A DNA stretch of 64,000 nt from Spirochaetota bacterium (GTDB lineage Bacteria; Spirochaetota; UBA4802; UBA5550): positions 186,001-250,000 of the forward strand of contig JAGNKX010000001.1 of assembly GCA_017999915.1 (NCBI GenBank). The letters run 5' to 3'. The notes below the pieces were generated by a model, which saw nothing but the letters and a program-made list of their open reading frames with translations, was not told the origin of the DNA and searched no databases. This document shows positions 1-9,038 of this stretch, piece by piece. Within the stretch, counting starts at the first letter, position 1. Each line of letters opens with the position of its first letter. Made by a program: the position numbers and the translations under genes.

Positions 1-372
1 CCTCCGTGGATGGAACCGTCCCACCCCGTCGACCTGTGGCCCGCTGTGGAGCAGAAGGGCGCCGCTCCGGTGTACATCGGGGCGGCCGAGGCGATCCTCA
101 AAGACCCGGCCGTGGATTCCATGATCCTGGAAACCTTCGCCTGGGAGTTCGGCAAGACCGATTACCTCGTCAACATAGGCGAGCTGAAGAAGAAATACGG
201 CAAGCCCGTGGCGGTATGGCAGATCGGACGGAGCCCGTTGAACGAGCAGTACCGCGCCGTGGCAGAAGACGCGGGACTTCCGGTATTTGAAGAGATCAGC
301 CGGTGCGCCGCCTTTCTTGACGCGGTCAAGCGCCACTTCACGAAAAAGGACGCGTTGCACCGGACAGCCTGA
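1..372 (+). CDS. NDP-forming acyl-CoA synthetase, C-terminal fragment
   Basis: The reading frame is open from the first base of the window (residues P-P-W precede the first Met), so this is the 3' end of a gene cut by the edge; 123 residues remain. The fragment matches the end of the succinyl-CoA-ligase-like domain of NDP-forming acetyl/acyl-CoA synthetases: a HPVDLWP motif (families usually show NPVD), then a Rossmann-like stretch with KYGKPVAVWQ and a closing helix with the usual EEISRCAAFLDA pattern. Family members convert acyl-CoA, ADP and phosphate to acid, CoA and ATP by a phosphohistidine route; the His and the CoA-binding domain would lie to the left of the window. The ATP-grasp beta part may be fused or separate, which cannot be seen. 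Identification rests on pattern recognition of a short fragment. Confidence 0.7.
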   Translation, partial: PPWMEPSHPVDLWPAVEQKGAAPVYIGAAEAILKDPAVDSMILETFAWEFGKTDYLVNIGELKKKYGKPVAVWQIGRSPLNEQYRAVAEDAGLPVFEEISRCAAFLDAVKRHFTKKDALHRTA

Positions 373-387
373 GAAATGCTGGACTGA

Positions 388-1332
388 TCAGCGGATTTTC
401 TGCAGCCAGATGCTACCCCCCGGATTTTTGAATACGAGGGGATACCTTTCCCTTAATTCTTTTTCATACATCGTTTCCAGGAAGGTGTTGAACAGCACGA
501 TCTTGAAATGCGAGTTGAACTCGAGGAAGGCCCGGAGGAGATACTGCTCGTTCCACGCCCTCCCCTCCTCGATCCACTCCTTCGAATATTCAAAGGGATA
601 GAAGATGTCATGGAAGTGAATGTACACCCCTGCCCGGAGGGCCGGCAGGATCTCATGAAAGATATAATTCACGTCGCTGTGGATCTTCGAAACATGGGTC
701 GAATCGATGAAGAGGATGTCGTTTTCACGGAGATCCCTGAAGACTTCCATCGGCACATCCTGCAGACGCCTTTCATGGATCGTTATTTTCCCCATATCCG
801 ACGGTTTGATCAGGCCCTTCAGAACCTCCGGAAACGGCTCGATAAAAGAGCACTTGATGGCGTTATTGAAAAAAAGCTCATTGGTGTCCAGGGTAACGCA
901 AGACGAATATCCGGACCCCGCCTCGATGATGGCGGCCGGCCGGATATGGCGGATCATGCAGTAGAGAAAAATCGCGTCGGAATAGCTGTAGGCGCCATTT
1001 GCATAATAATATCTCAGACTGCCGCTCTTTTCATCCGTAAAAGGAAGCTCCCGGTAATAGCGGTCGAATTCATCCAGCAGCGCCAGTTGTCCCGCATCGT
1101 TCAGGTCAATTCCCGGCAGTGTAGAAAGAGGCGCGCTCCAGATCTTATCCCGGTCATTCATGACTTCAACGATGGAGGGGATCGGCGAATAGAAGTGCCC
1201 CGGCGGAACGAACCTGGTAAAGGTGTCCCGTTCCCTGATCAGGTTATCATGCTCAATGATATAGGCTTTGACGACAGGCACCTGTAATAATATTTTCTTT
1301 AAAAGCTTCTCCATGCTGATGCCTTCTTTCAT
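388..1332 (-). CDS. Class I SAM-dependent methyltransferase
   Basis: A 314-residue protein of the Methyltransf_24 type. A leading alpha-helical part of about 120 residues is followed by the SAM-binding Rossmann core, with the glycine motif IIEAGSGYSS near residue 135, an acidic FIEPFPE strand (ribose-binding position) and the FIDSTH and HFHDIFYP motifs typical of small-molecule or sugar methyltransferases. The substrate is unknown. It starts by ATGA overlap with the stop of the upstream membrane-protein gene, so the two are translationally coupled. A second Met six residues in (ATG at 1314) has a GAAGG at better spacing and may be the true start. A plausible role is modification of a surface glycan made with the neighbouring GT-C-like protein; that is inference from adjacency. 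Confidence 0.75.
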   Translation of the reverse strand: MKEGISMEKLLKKILLQVPVVKAYIIEHDNLIRERDTFTRFVPPGHFYSPIPSIVEVMNDRDKIWSAPLSTLPGIDLNDAGQLALLDEFDRYYRELPFTDEKSGSLRYYYANGAYSYSDAIFLYCMIRHIRPAAIIEAGSGYSSCVTLDTNELFFNNAIKCSFIEPFPEVLKGLIKPSDMGKITIHERRLQDVPMEVFRDLRENDILFIDSTHVSKIHSDVNYIFHEILPALRAGVYIHFHDIFYPFEYSKEWIEEGRAWNEQYLLRAFLEFNSHFKIVLFNTFLETMYEKELRERYPLVFKNPGGSIWLQKIR

Positions 1333-2963
1333 CTGACGCCACGGGGCCGTTTACCCGGCGGGATTTTATCAAGAAGCCTGGCCTTGAACTCCGTACTTTT
1401 ATCCTGCCATCGGGGCTCGCGGCTCCTGTCGTATTCGAAATAATAGAGATTGGCCTTTGAATAGAGATCCAGGGCGGCCTCCGGCGTTATAGCAATAATG
1501 TCAGGAACCGGTATTTCATTAATGTCATTCCTTGCATAAACAAATGAAAACATATGACCGCAGCCATAAAGCCATTTTGCTTCAGCCGGATAATAAGCTA
1601 TGGTGGAACCTTTCGGTATCGAGGAGCCCGGCAGGGGCGGGTGCAGCAGCGCTTCGGAATTCAGCTTAAAAGCTTCATCAACGCGGTTCATGTCACGGGA
1701 AAAATTAATGGCCGATAATGTCATCGGCACGATCACGATAATGCACAGAGCGGCCACCGCGACGGTCCTGTTCCTTGCCTTTTCAAGGAGCCGTGAAACA
1801 AACCTGGCATAGAGCATCATGACGGCAACGGCAGGGAGCGCAAAATGCCAGGGTCTGCCGCCGCTGTAGACCGGCAGCATCATGAAGGCGGCAATGAAAA
1901 AAAGCAGCCCGAGTAACTTTCTAATTTCATCACGCTCCTTCCGGATAACGATTATCGCCCCGTAATAGAAAACGGCCGCCAGGACCATCAATCCATAGAT
2001 ATTATTGGCATTTGTGCTGTGCACGCGGAATAAGGGCCAGGTTTTATTTGGGAATTTGAATACATGGAAAAGCCAGAGGAAGCCGGAGACTATATTGTTG
2101 ATGATAATTGCGGGATTGAGACCAATCCGGTATTCCCCCGAGCTGAACGATTCCTGAACCCTGGATAGAAATATAGCAATATAAATGATGGTAATAATTA
2201 TTACCATCAGCGTCAAAACCAGGCGGTTCCTGAACAAGGCATTACCGGTGGCGACGGTCGTTCTATTGAAGAGAAATTCAAGGATCAAAAAACCAGCAAG
2301 AAAAACAGGAAGCCCGATGGCCTGTTCTTTGGATGTGACGGCCAGCAGATAAAGAAACATTGCTATAGCAATCCACGGGAAAGCTTTTTTTCTCTCCAGA
2401 AAATTGCCGCAGAAGATGATGCAAAACCAGAGAAGGAAGAACTGGTACAGGAAATCAGTCATGAAGAGATTGTGTATCAGAATGAAAAAAACCGGATGGA
2501 TGAAGGAGAGGAGCGATGTAAGAAGCGGCGTGATTTCATCTTTAAACAGCTGTCGCGTAAAATAGTAGATAAAAACACTATTAATGGCAAGCATTATAAC
2601 GCCAAGGACCTGGAATCCCGCGATATTGTGCCAATCGATAAAGGGCGTCACAAGCTGGTAAAAGGTGACAAAGGCCGTGGGACGGTAAAAATATTGACCG
2701 AATGATACAAGGAAAGGATTATACAGGGCGATGATATCTTTTAGCGACAGGTTATAATTCCAAAAATAGAAGAGAGACCATTCCGGGCTATACCGTGGAT
2801 AGGACAGCACCTGGGAATAAACCGCGAGGATTGAAATAATTAATGCGGCACAGTAAAAGATCAAGAAAAACTTTTTGGGCAATCGTTGCGTTCCCGCTGC
2901 CATCGCCGATTTTCCCTTGAAAAGAAAAGACCATTGATCCATGATTTTTCTGATAATACTCAC
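1329..2963 (-). CDS. Multi-pass membrane protein, GT-C glycosyltransferase-like
   Basis: A 544-residue integral membrane protein with about 11-12 hydrophobic segments. The first starts near residue 32; long loops follow the first segment and the last (the C-terminal ~130 residues look periplasmic). The layout resembles GT-C superfamily enzymes (ArnT/PMT/GT39-like) that transfer sugars from polyprenyl-phosphate donors, but I do not see a clear Asp-Asp or Asp-Glu catalytic pair in the first loop; the loop contains SPEWSLFYFWNYN and a YRPTAF element often seen in bacterial GT39-like proteins of unknown specificity. Base composition is clearly more AT-rich than the flanking genes, suggesting separate acquisition together with the overlapping methyltransferase. 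The role in surface polysaccharide or lipid glycosylation is inference. Confidence 0.6.
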   Translation of the reverse strand: MSIIRKIMDQWSFLFKGKSAMAAGTQRLPKKFFLIFYCAALIISILAVYSQVLSYPRYSPEWSLFYFWNYNLSLKDIIALYNPFLVSFGQYFYRPTAFVTFYQLVTPFIDWHNIAGFQVLGVIMLAINSVFIYYFTRQLFKDEITPLLTSLLSFIHPVFFILIHNLFMTDFLYQFFLLWFCIIFCGNFLERKKAFPWIAIAMFLYLLAVTSKEQAIGLPVFLAGFLILEFLFNRTTVATGNALFRNRLVLTLMVIIITIIYIAIFLSRVQESFSSGEYRIGLNPAIIINNIVSGFLWLFHVFKFPNKTWPLFRVHSTNANNIYGLMVLAAVFYYGAIIVIRKERDEIRKLLGLLFFIAAFMMLPVYSGGRPWHFALPAVAVMMLYARFVSRLLEKARNRTVAVAALCIIVIVPMTLSAINFSRDMNRVDEAFKLNSEALLHPPLPGSSIPKGSTIAYYPAEAKWLYGCGHMFSFVYARNDINEIPVPDIIAITPEAALDLYSKANLYYFEYDRSREPRWQDKSTEFKARLLDKIPPGKRPRGVR

Positions 2964-3249
2964 AATTCACCGTCCTTAATCACAAATTCCTTATTCCATA
3001 GAATGTTACAGGAGAGCACTATCTCTTACCGCTTAAAGTATCAGAGTAATAAGCCAGGATTTCCCACTAATTACGATAATCATTTCATACCTGTCAGCGT
3101 CCTTGTCAAATAAAAATCCTGTAAGGCGGCCCTTGCTCCGCCGGCATCGGTGCCGGCAAACTGCTAAACCATTTCAAGAATCCGTACGATAATATCCATA
3201 GCGACATAACCGTATCTGACCGCAACTTCGTAATATGGGGAGCACCGCC

Positions 3250-5910
3250 ATGGCAAAAATCACACTGTCCGTATCCATTCTGATGGTAATGATCCTTCTG
3301 GGCAACGCCCATGGTTTCGTTGAAAAAAGGCACCAGTGGTGGCAGGTCCATCTCAAGAACCTCGCTGAAGAAAAGGCGCGGGTCATGAAAAACAACGCCC
3401 TGGACCGGCAGGTTCTCGGTGTCATAGATGATGAAATGACCAGGGCCCGCGAGATCATTGCGGTCTTTGAAAGCGAAATGAAACATGACGGCTCGCTGGT
3501 CCTTGAGACACGGACCATGACAGAGGCCGATATCGCCTCCGAAGCGGCGAGGACCGTTCCGCCCCTGGTGGCGCTCCACCAGTTCCAGGCCCTGGTCAAT
3601 GAAGCAGGGACCGGCGCCGCCATGGATGAGGCCCGTCAGGCTGTGGAAAAACGCGTACAGGTCATGATACAGAGATCATTCACAAAAGAAAGTCCTGACC
3701 TGCTCCGCCGGATCATGGACACGAACATAGGGAAGGATGAATGGAAGAACCTCTCCATCGAATATTTCATCGGCAGGATGATGGCGTCCCGGCGAAACAG
3801 CATAGACCATGCCATCGCCGACATCACCGGCCGGGTATCCCTCGCCCTTAAAGGCACCTCCAATAGGACCAACGCCAAGGAACTTCATGGCATGACCGTC
3901 AAAGCAGCCCGCGAATACCTCGCGGAGTGCGGCTTCCATGGGTCTCCCCATGACAGCGCAGCCCTGGCGGCTTCCTGGACCTGGAAGAGGATAGAAGCAT
4001 CCCTGACACGGGACTTCAAAACCTGCAACGGCGTCATTTCCCTCATTCATGGCTCCGGCGGAAACCCGGGCGCGGTCTCCCTTGACCGCATCATGTACTT
4101 TTGCAAGAATCCGGCCGAGCTGGAATCGATCCTCTTCAAAGGACAGCATCCCCATCTGGGCGACACCAAGCCATCGGCCGTCCCGGGCCATGGCCGCCAG
4201 GGAACGGCTGTCATGATTGAAATACCCGGGCCCCTCCGCGCCAATGATTTGCTTGATGAAATTGACAGGCTGCGCAGGGGAACCATTGGGACCCTTACCG
4301 GCAGGGAGGATGGGCAATATTTCGAAAGAATCGATGCCGGCTTCACATCTATCATCAGCCGCCACAGCACGGCGGTGAAAAACCGTTTCGCCCGGGAAGA
4401 GGAAAGAATCCGCCTTCTGAAAAGGAAGGACAGCGGCGTGCGAATTGTCAACGAGAAAGAATTCAGTGACGCCCATAACGATTTTAAAAAGGCCCTCTCC
4501 ATGATCGACGGGTACAGGAACAAATCCATGGAATACCTCCGCATCGTCTCCGAGGGCATGAGGATTGACAGCGCCTCCCTCGCGGAGCAGTATCGCAGCC
4601 GCTTTCAGCGGGACCAGGATTATCTTCGGTTTGCGGCGGCGCTGGTGACCGAGTGCTCGCGGCTGTCGTCCTTTGAAGTGCCGGGGATCCACAGGGATTT
4701 CTCCCTCGCCATGTCCAGGGTGCGTTCAGTGTATAATTTCATCGATACGGGCCTGAGACTTGAAAAGGAGGACCGGACGCACCTGACCAAGCGCGATTTC
4801 GGCGCCATCCGCGATGACAAGATCCAGTTCACGGGCGCCATCAATTCACTCAAAGAAAATATCCGGAACACCTATGGGCGGTACGGCATTCAGCGCTCCT
4901 CATCCGCAATGGCAGGTAAAAAAAGCGAATCCTGTCTGAGGGACACGATAGCCCAGGACGAGATCGACGGCCTCTACCGCCATGTGGGACGATGCGTCGA
5001 GCTCTTCGAACAGTTCATCTACCCCGAGAAGGCCCTCTTCCGCTATGCCGAACGGTTCAATGCCTTCATGAAAGAGGCCCGCACCGGATCGCCGTCGAAG
5101 GAGCTGGAGCAATCGTTGAAGAACGGGTCCCTCTTTTCATCCATGGAGGATTTCGACGGCGCCCGTATAGCCCGCGAGACCGCCACGAAAAGCTATCTCC
5201 GGAAGGAAGGAAAGTCGGCCCTGGCGCGGCTTGCCACGCTGCTCCAGCAATATAAAAAGAGCGGTGTTTCCTTCAAGGACGCTCCGGCGGCAGGGTCTTT
5301 GGCGGCCCTGGCGGGACGCCTGAACGCAGCGCCGCAGGTGAAAATCGATTCCTGGGTGATGACCGAAAGCAACTGCGCGGAGATCGACGCCAAGGCGATA
5401 AAAAAGCTCTCTCTCCTGCTGAACCGCGGGGACATAGCCCCGGCCGCGTCTGCCGGCGCCAACGACATGGCCCGGACCGAGTCCCGGAAGATCGTAGCCA
5501 TCAAGGAGCCGGAGCTTTCACTGGCCTTTCCCCGCGGCTGGGAAGAGGATTCCATCGGGGAATCCGAATCGTACCTGGGCATCGTCAAATCGCTCCACAG
5601 CGGCGACGGCGCCTCCTCGGTGAAGCTCGTCAGGCTCGCCCTGGAGCAGGGCGACATGAAGGATACGGCCGAAGCGTGGATACGAAAATCAGGGTGCAGC
5701 CTGGTGGAAAAGAGGTGGGAAAAAACGGGCGATATACGCTATCTCTGGATCCTTGCCAGGGACAAGAACAGGAACATTTTCGAAACCTGCTCGGTTTCAA
5801 AGGACGGCTACGCGGTGCTTATCACCGGAAGGAGCGGCAGGGACCGGTACGTGAAATTCAAGGCGCAGTTCAAAAAGATCATCGATTCGTTGCAGATGGA
5901 GACGCTGTAA
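3250..5910 (+). CDS. Large secreted or periplasmic alpha-helical protein of unknown function
   Basis: I do not recognise this 886-residue protein. I chose the ATG at 3250 because GGGGAG lies about 7 bases upstream; an in-frame ATG at 3235 would overlap that ribosome-binding site. The start gives a clean Sec signal peptide (MAKITLSVSILMVMILLGNAHG). The rest is predominantly charged and helical with no membrane segments. Two Cys-containing stretches occur (around ECGF, TCNG, YFCKN and ECS). The last ~130 residues differ, with beta-type patterns (ELSLAFPRGWEED, YLGIVKSLHSG), resembling the small PsbP/Mog1-like modules that end many exported proteins of unknown function. The gene stands alone, convergent with aat. 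Confidence 0.7.
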   Translation: MAKITLSVSILMVMILLGNAHGFVEKRHQWWQVHLKNLAEEKARVMKNNALDRQVLGVIDDEMTRAREIIAVFESEMKHDGSLVLETRTMTEADIASEAARTVPPLVALHQFQALVNEAGTGAAMDEARQAVEKRVQVMIQRSFTKESPDLLRRIMDTNIGKDEWKNLSIEYFIGRMMASRRNSIDHAIADITGRVSLALKGTSNRTNAKELHGMTVKAAREYLAECGFHGSPHDSAALAASWTWKRIEASLTRDFKTCNGVISLIHGSGGNPGAVSLDRIMYFCKNPAELESILFKGQHPHLGDTKPSAVPGHGRQGTAVMIEIPGPLRANDLLDEIDRLRRGTIGTLTGREDGQYFERIDAGFTSIISRHSTAVKNRFAREEERIRLLKRKDSGVRIVNEKEFSDAHNDFKKALSMIDGYRNKSMEYLRIVSEGMRIDSASLAEQYRSRFQRDQDYLRFAAALVTECSRLSSFEVPGIHRDFSLAMSRVRSVYNFIDTGLRLEKEDRTHLTKRDFGAIRDDKIQFTGAINSLKENIRNTYGRYGIQRSSSAMAGKKSESCLRDTIAQDEIDGLYRHVGRCVELFEQFIYPEKALFRYAERFNAFMKEARTGSPSKELEQSLKNGSLFSSMEDFDGARIARETATKSYLRKEGKSALARLATLLQQYKKSGVSFKDAPAAGSLAALAGRLNAAPQVKIDSWVMTESNCAEIDAKAIKKLSLLLNRGDIAPAASAGANDMARTESRKIVAIKEPELSLAFPRGWEEDSIGESESYLGIVKSLHSGDGASSVKLVRLALEQGDMKDTAEAWIRKSGCSLVEKRWEKTGDIRYLWILARDKNRNIFETCSVSKDGYAVLITGRSGRDRYVKFKAQFKKIIDSLQMETL

Positions 5911-5932
5911 AAGGCGGGAACGGCGCCGCGCC

Positions 5933-6616
5933 CTAGAGCATATCCTTCCAGCTTCCGCCGACGGTCTCATGGCGCAATCCCTCTTCCAGGATGTCGAGAT
6001 ACTCCTCGCGGTCAATGTGCCGCGCTCCCAGGCTTTCCAGGTGCGAGGTGTACACCTGGCAGTCCACAATGATATACTCCAGCTCCATGAGCTTCCTCAC
6101 CAGTGTGATGAAGGCGGCCTTTGAGGCGTTGTCCTCCCTGGTGAACATCGATTCGCCGAAAAAGCAATGTCCCAGGGAAAGGCCGTAGAGGCCTCCCACA
6201 AGCTCGCCGTTCTTCCATGCCTCGACGGAGTGCGCTACCCCCAGCTCATGGAGTCCCACGTAAGCCTCCAGCATCTCGTCGGTGATCCAGGTGCCGCGCT
6301 CTTTTCTGCGCGGCTCCCGGCACCCCTGGATGACGGACCGGAAGTCACGGTCGCAGGTGATGGTGAAAATGTTCCGCCGGAGGACCTGACGCATGGTCTT
6401 CGAAACGTAGAGCTCTTCAGGGAAGAGGACAAAGCGGGGATTCGGCGACCACCAGATGATGGGGTCGCCGTCGGAATACCAGGGAAATATGCCGCGACGG
6501 TACGCCTCGACGAGCCGCTCGGCCGACAGGTCGCCCCCCACGGCAAGGATGCCGCTCTCTTCAGCCAACTGGACCGGCGGGAACAGGATATCTTTATTCA
6601 GCGCGAATATGGCCAT
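5933..6616 (-). CDS. aat: Leucyl/phenylalanyl-tRNA--protein transferase
   Basis: This enzyme transfers Leu or Phe from aminoacyl-tRNA to N-terminal Lys/Arg of proteins, creating an N-degron read by ClpS/ClpAP. The 227-residue sequence carries the family landmarks in order: LFPPVQLAEESGILAVGGDLS, the YRRGIFPWYSDGDPIIWWSP block, GTWITDEMLEAY, HSVEAW, GGLYGLSLG, FFGESMF, and VDCQVYTSHLESLGAR. I start at the ATG at 6616 (MAIFAL) because homologues begin about ten residues before LFPP; an ATG at 6667 would add a GC-rich, Arg/Pro-rich leader unlike the family. GGAGAG sits just upstream of 6616. The clpA-clpS-bpt operon lies 10 kb away, so both bacterial N-degron transferases and the adaptor/unfoldase occur in one window. 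Confidence 0.95.
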   Translation of the reverse strand: MAIFALNKDILFPPVQLAEESGILAVGGDLSAERLVEAYRRGIFPWYSDGDPIIWWSPNPRFVLFPEELYVSKTMRQVLRRNIFTITCDRDFRSVIQGCREPRRKERGTWITDEMLEAYVGLHELGVAHSVEAWKNGELVGGLYGLSLGHCFFGESMFTREDNASKAAFITLVRKLMELEYIIVDCQVYTSHLESLGARHIDREEYLDILEEGLRHETVGGSWKDML

Positions 6617-6783
6617 GGCTCTCCGGCGTAAAGGGCCCGGACCGCGCGGCGCTCCGGCCTTTGGCAATCACCCTAGCACCATATTCAAAATATGCCAGCA
6701 AAAAATGCGCCGCCCCTGCCATAAAAGCATTGATATTTTTAATCGGAGAATGACGATGCTACGACAATAAACGAGGTCTATCG

Positions 6784-7722
6784 TTGCCGATCATCCTGAA
6801 ATTCATCCTGTTCCAGCTTCTCATCATTGTGCCGTTCATCGCGGGCACCCTGGCGAGAAGATACTTCATCGATCCGGCTGCCGCGGCGAAAAAGATCATC
6901 AGGTTCAACCTCATCGCGCTGGAGCCGCCGGTCATCCTCTGGACCATCTGGGGCCTGAGGATCAGCCCGGACCTGGCCTTCCTTCCCGCGGCGGGACTGC
7001 TGATCGTTCTGTCGGGTTTCGCGGCCGGCTCCCTCATGGCCCCCCTGCTCCGCCTTCGGGGCGCGGCCAGGAAAACCTTTCTCATCAGCTCGTCACTGGC
7101 CAATCACGGCTTTACCATGGGCGGGTTCTTCTGCTATATCCTGCTGGGCGAGACCGGCCTCGGACTCTCGTCAATCTTTCTCGTCTATTTCGTTCCTTAC
7201 ACCTTTCTGATAATCTTTTCCTATGCGCGGGCCGGCGCCGGGAGGCCTTTCCACGCTCACATCAGGGATTTCCTGGCCGGCTCCAGGAACATGCCCCTGT
7301 ACGCCTCCCTGGCCGCCCTGGCCCTCCTGGCATCGGGCATACCCCGGCCCGCGCTGCGCCCCCCGGTGGAGCCCCTCATCATGGCCTCGGTGGCCCTCTA
7401 CTACTGGACCCTTGGCCTGACAACGGCAGTGAAGGAGATCACGCCTCTCCGCCGGGAGCACCTGGCCCTGGGGGCGATCAAATTCATCCTGATACCGGCC
7501 CTGACATGGCTGCTTCTCACGGCTCTTCCACTTGGCAGCGGCATGAAATCCGTCATACGGATCCAGTCCTTCATGCCGGCGGCCATATACTCGGTGGTCA
7601 CGTCGGTGCTCTTTGACCTGGATTCCCCCCTGGCGTCATCCCTCTTCGTGGTCAACACCATGATCTTCATCTTTATCGTTGTGCCGGCCATGGCGCTGCT
7701 CCATCAGGCCGGCCTCTGGTAG
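6784..7722 (+). CDS. AEC-family transporter (auxin efflux carrier-like)
   Basis: A 312-residue membrane protein with about ten hydrophobic segments arranged as two halves around a cytoplasmic loop, as in the AEC/PF03547 family (MdcF, auxin efflux carriers) of secondary carriers for small organic anions. Conserved-looking elements are the LEPPVILWTIW segment near residue 50 and NHGFTMGGFFCY near residue 110, plus FMPAAIYSVVTSVLFDLD late in the protein, which matches the usual MPxA motif of the second half. The start is TTG, with GAGGT 7 bases upstream. The substrate cannot be told from sequence, and neighbours give no pathway clue. Confidence 0.8.
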   Translation: MPIILKFILFQLLIIVPFIAGTLARRYFIDPAAAAKKIIRFNLIALEPPVILWTIWGLRISPDLAFLPAAGLLIVLSGFAAGSLMAPLLRLRGAARKTFLISSSLANHGFTMGGFFCYILLGETGLGLSSIFLVYFVPYTFLIIFSYARAGAGRPFHAHIRDFLAGSRNMPLYASLAALALLASGIPRPALRPPVEPLIMASVALYYWTLGLTTAVKEITPLRREHLALGAIKFILIPALTWLLLTALPLGSGMKSVIRIQSFMPAAIYSVVTSVLFDLDSPLASSLFVVNTMIFIFIVVPAMALLHQAGLW

Positions 7723-7730
7723 GGATTATT

Positions 7731-8069
7731 TCAGCGGCGGCGCAGCTTCCCGGCAAGATCGGCAAGGCGCGCCTTCAGGGTGTGACGCTCCGAATCAAAG
7801 AACTTCTCCCCGCTTTCGGTCAGGGGATAGTCGCCGTTATACACAAGGCCGACGATATCATCAAAACGCCTTCTGATGATGAGGGCATTCTCGTCAAGGT
7901 AGCCGATATCGATCAGCTCTAGGAGGATGAGGGCCTCCACGTCATTGATGAGCTCCTTTGGAAGGTCCCCGGGCCCTCCATGGTGATGCAGGTCCATCAG
8001 CCGTGACAGCGCCGGATAGTAATTCCTCCTGTGTTTCTGGAGGGCCCTTATTTCTTTTTTATAGTCCAT
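7731..8069 (-). CDS. Small hypothetical protein downstream of GDSL hydrolase
   Basis: A 112-residue soluble, charged protein with no signal peptide or membrane segment. It contains a HHHGG run near residue 29 and a wHTH-like pattern in the second half (alternating helices, then IIRRRFDDIVGLVYNGDYPLTESG, which resembles a wing followed by the 'LTE-GE-F' ending of PadR/MarR-type winged-helix folds). A DNA-binding or dimer module is possible but weak. It starts 16 bp after the GDSL hydrolase stop on the same strand with GGGA ahead of the ATG, so it is probably co-transcribed. Function unknown. Confidence 0.6.
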   Translation of the reverse strand: MDYKKEIRALQKHRRNYYPALSRLMDLHHHGGPGDLPKELINDVEALILLELIDIGYLDENALIIRRRFDDIVGLVYNGDYPLTESGEKFFDSERHTLKARLADLAGKLRRR

Positions 8070-8085
8070 GGCTGTCCCGCGGCGA

Positions 8086-8700
8086 TCATTCCCTGCGCCG
8101 ATCGAACACTTCCATTATGGCCTCGGCCATGAGGCGGTATCCCTCGACGTTGGGGTGCACCATGTCCGCCTGGACCAGGCTGTGGATATCGGTCCCCTCG
8201 GACATCTTTTTCTTCCAGTACTGGTGGACCAGGGCGATGGGAATGCTCTCTTCGCTGGAAACCTCGCTGAGCCTGCTGTAGAAATTCTCAGCCATGAAAT
8301 CAACGTCCTGGTGCATGATCGGCACCGATGTCAGGAGGAGGATTTCAGCGTCTGTATCGGTCCGTATGTGGTCCACGATGGTTTTTATCGTGTTCTTGAA
8401 CTGCGCCGGCGGCACCCCGGTGAAAGCGTCATTGAGGGCGAACTGGACGAACACAAGGTCCGGGTCGCCGTCAAGAACGTCCTCGCGGAGGCGGTACAAT
8501 CCCCCCTCTGCCGTATCGCCGGGGATGCCCCGGTTGAGGATCGACACGTCGCAGTCAGGAAAAAGGGATTGGAGCATTTCGGCGATGAAATCGAGATATC
8601 CCTTCCTCACCATCCACCCCTGGGTGAGGGAGTCGCCGAGGGCGATAATTTTTAAATGTTCGCCCGATGTGAGCTTCTTAATCGATTTTTGCAGTTTCAA
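8086..8700 (-). CDS. SGNH/GDSL-family hydrolase
   Basis: A 204-residue cytosolic esterase/lipase of the TAP/lysophospholipase-like GDSL group. Block I is ALGDSLTQG (nucleophile Ser near residue 23), block II NRGIPGDTAEGG (oxyanion Gly), block III FVQFALNDA (oxyanion Asn), and block V DMVHPN (Asp and His of the catalytic triad); all four catalytic positions are present. The start is TTG, preceded by GGGAGAAG at suitable spacing. There is no signal peptide, unlike many TAP-type enzymes. Substrate unknown; acyl esters or acetylated sugars are typical. Confidence 0.88.
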   Translation of the reverse strand: MKLQKSIKKLTSGEHLKIIALGDSLTQGWMVRKGYLDFIAEMLQSLFPDCDVSILNRGIPGDTAEGGLYRLREDVLDGDPDLVFVQFALNDAFTGVPPAQFKNTIKTIVDHIRTDTDAEILLLTSVPIMHQDVDFMAENFYSRLSEVSSEESIPIALVHQYWKKKMSEGTDIHSLVQADMVHPNVEGYRLMAEAIMEVFDRRRE

Positions 8701-9038
8701 TGTCTTCTCCCATATCTTAACTGAAACATCATCGATGAGCCCCCTGTATTAGTAAATCATATATCCACAGGGACTCATTAAAAATTGGGCATTTACATCC
8801 GCTCCCAGGAATGCCAAAAATCTGCTTAATAACTTATTCACATTGAATTTTTAGCTGTTACAGTTCAAAAAAATAGTAATTAATTGATTAAATGAATAAA
8901 TTTATATATTAATTATGCTAAAATTATACATTTTTTTTTGATATATAAATATTAATATTGATTTTAGAGATACCCTGTACTACACTAATATCCTGCCAAA
9001 AAATATGTCACGTGGTTCAAACTCAACGGGAGCTGGTT
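8701..9038. other. AT-rich divergent intergenic region
   Basis: This 338-bp gap separates the divergent GDSL hydrolase and PadR genes and is strongly AT-rich (8840-8960). A possible PadR promoter is TTGATT at 8958-8963 with TACACT 17 bp downstream. Just downstream, CACGTG (9010-9015) is a short palindrome that could bind a regulator. PadR repressors usually control their own promoter, so an operator is expected here; no long inverted repeat is obvious. Confidence 0.4.
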
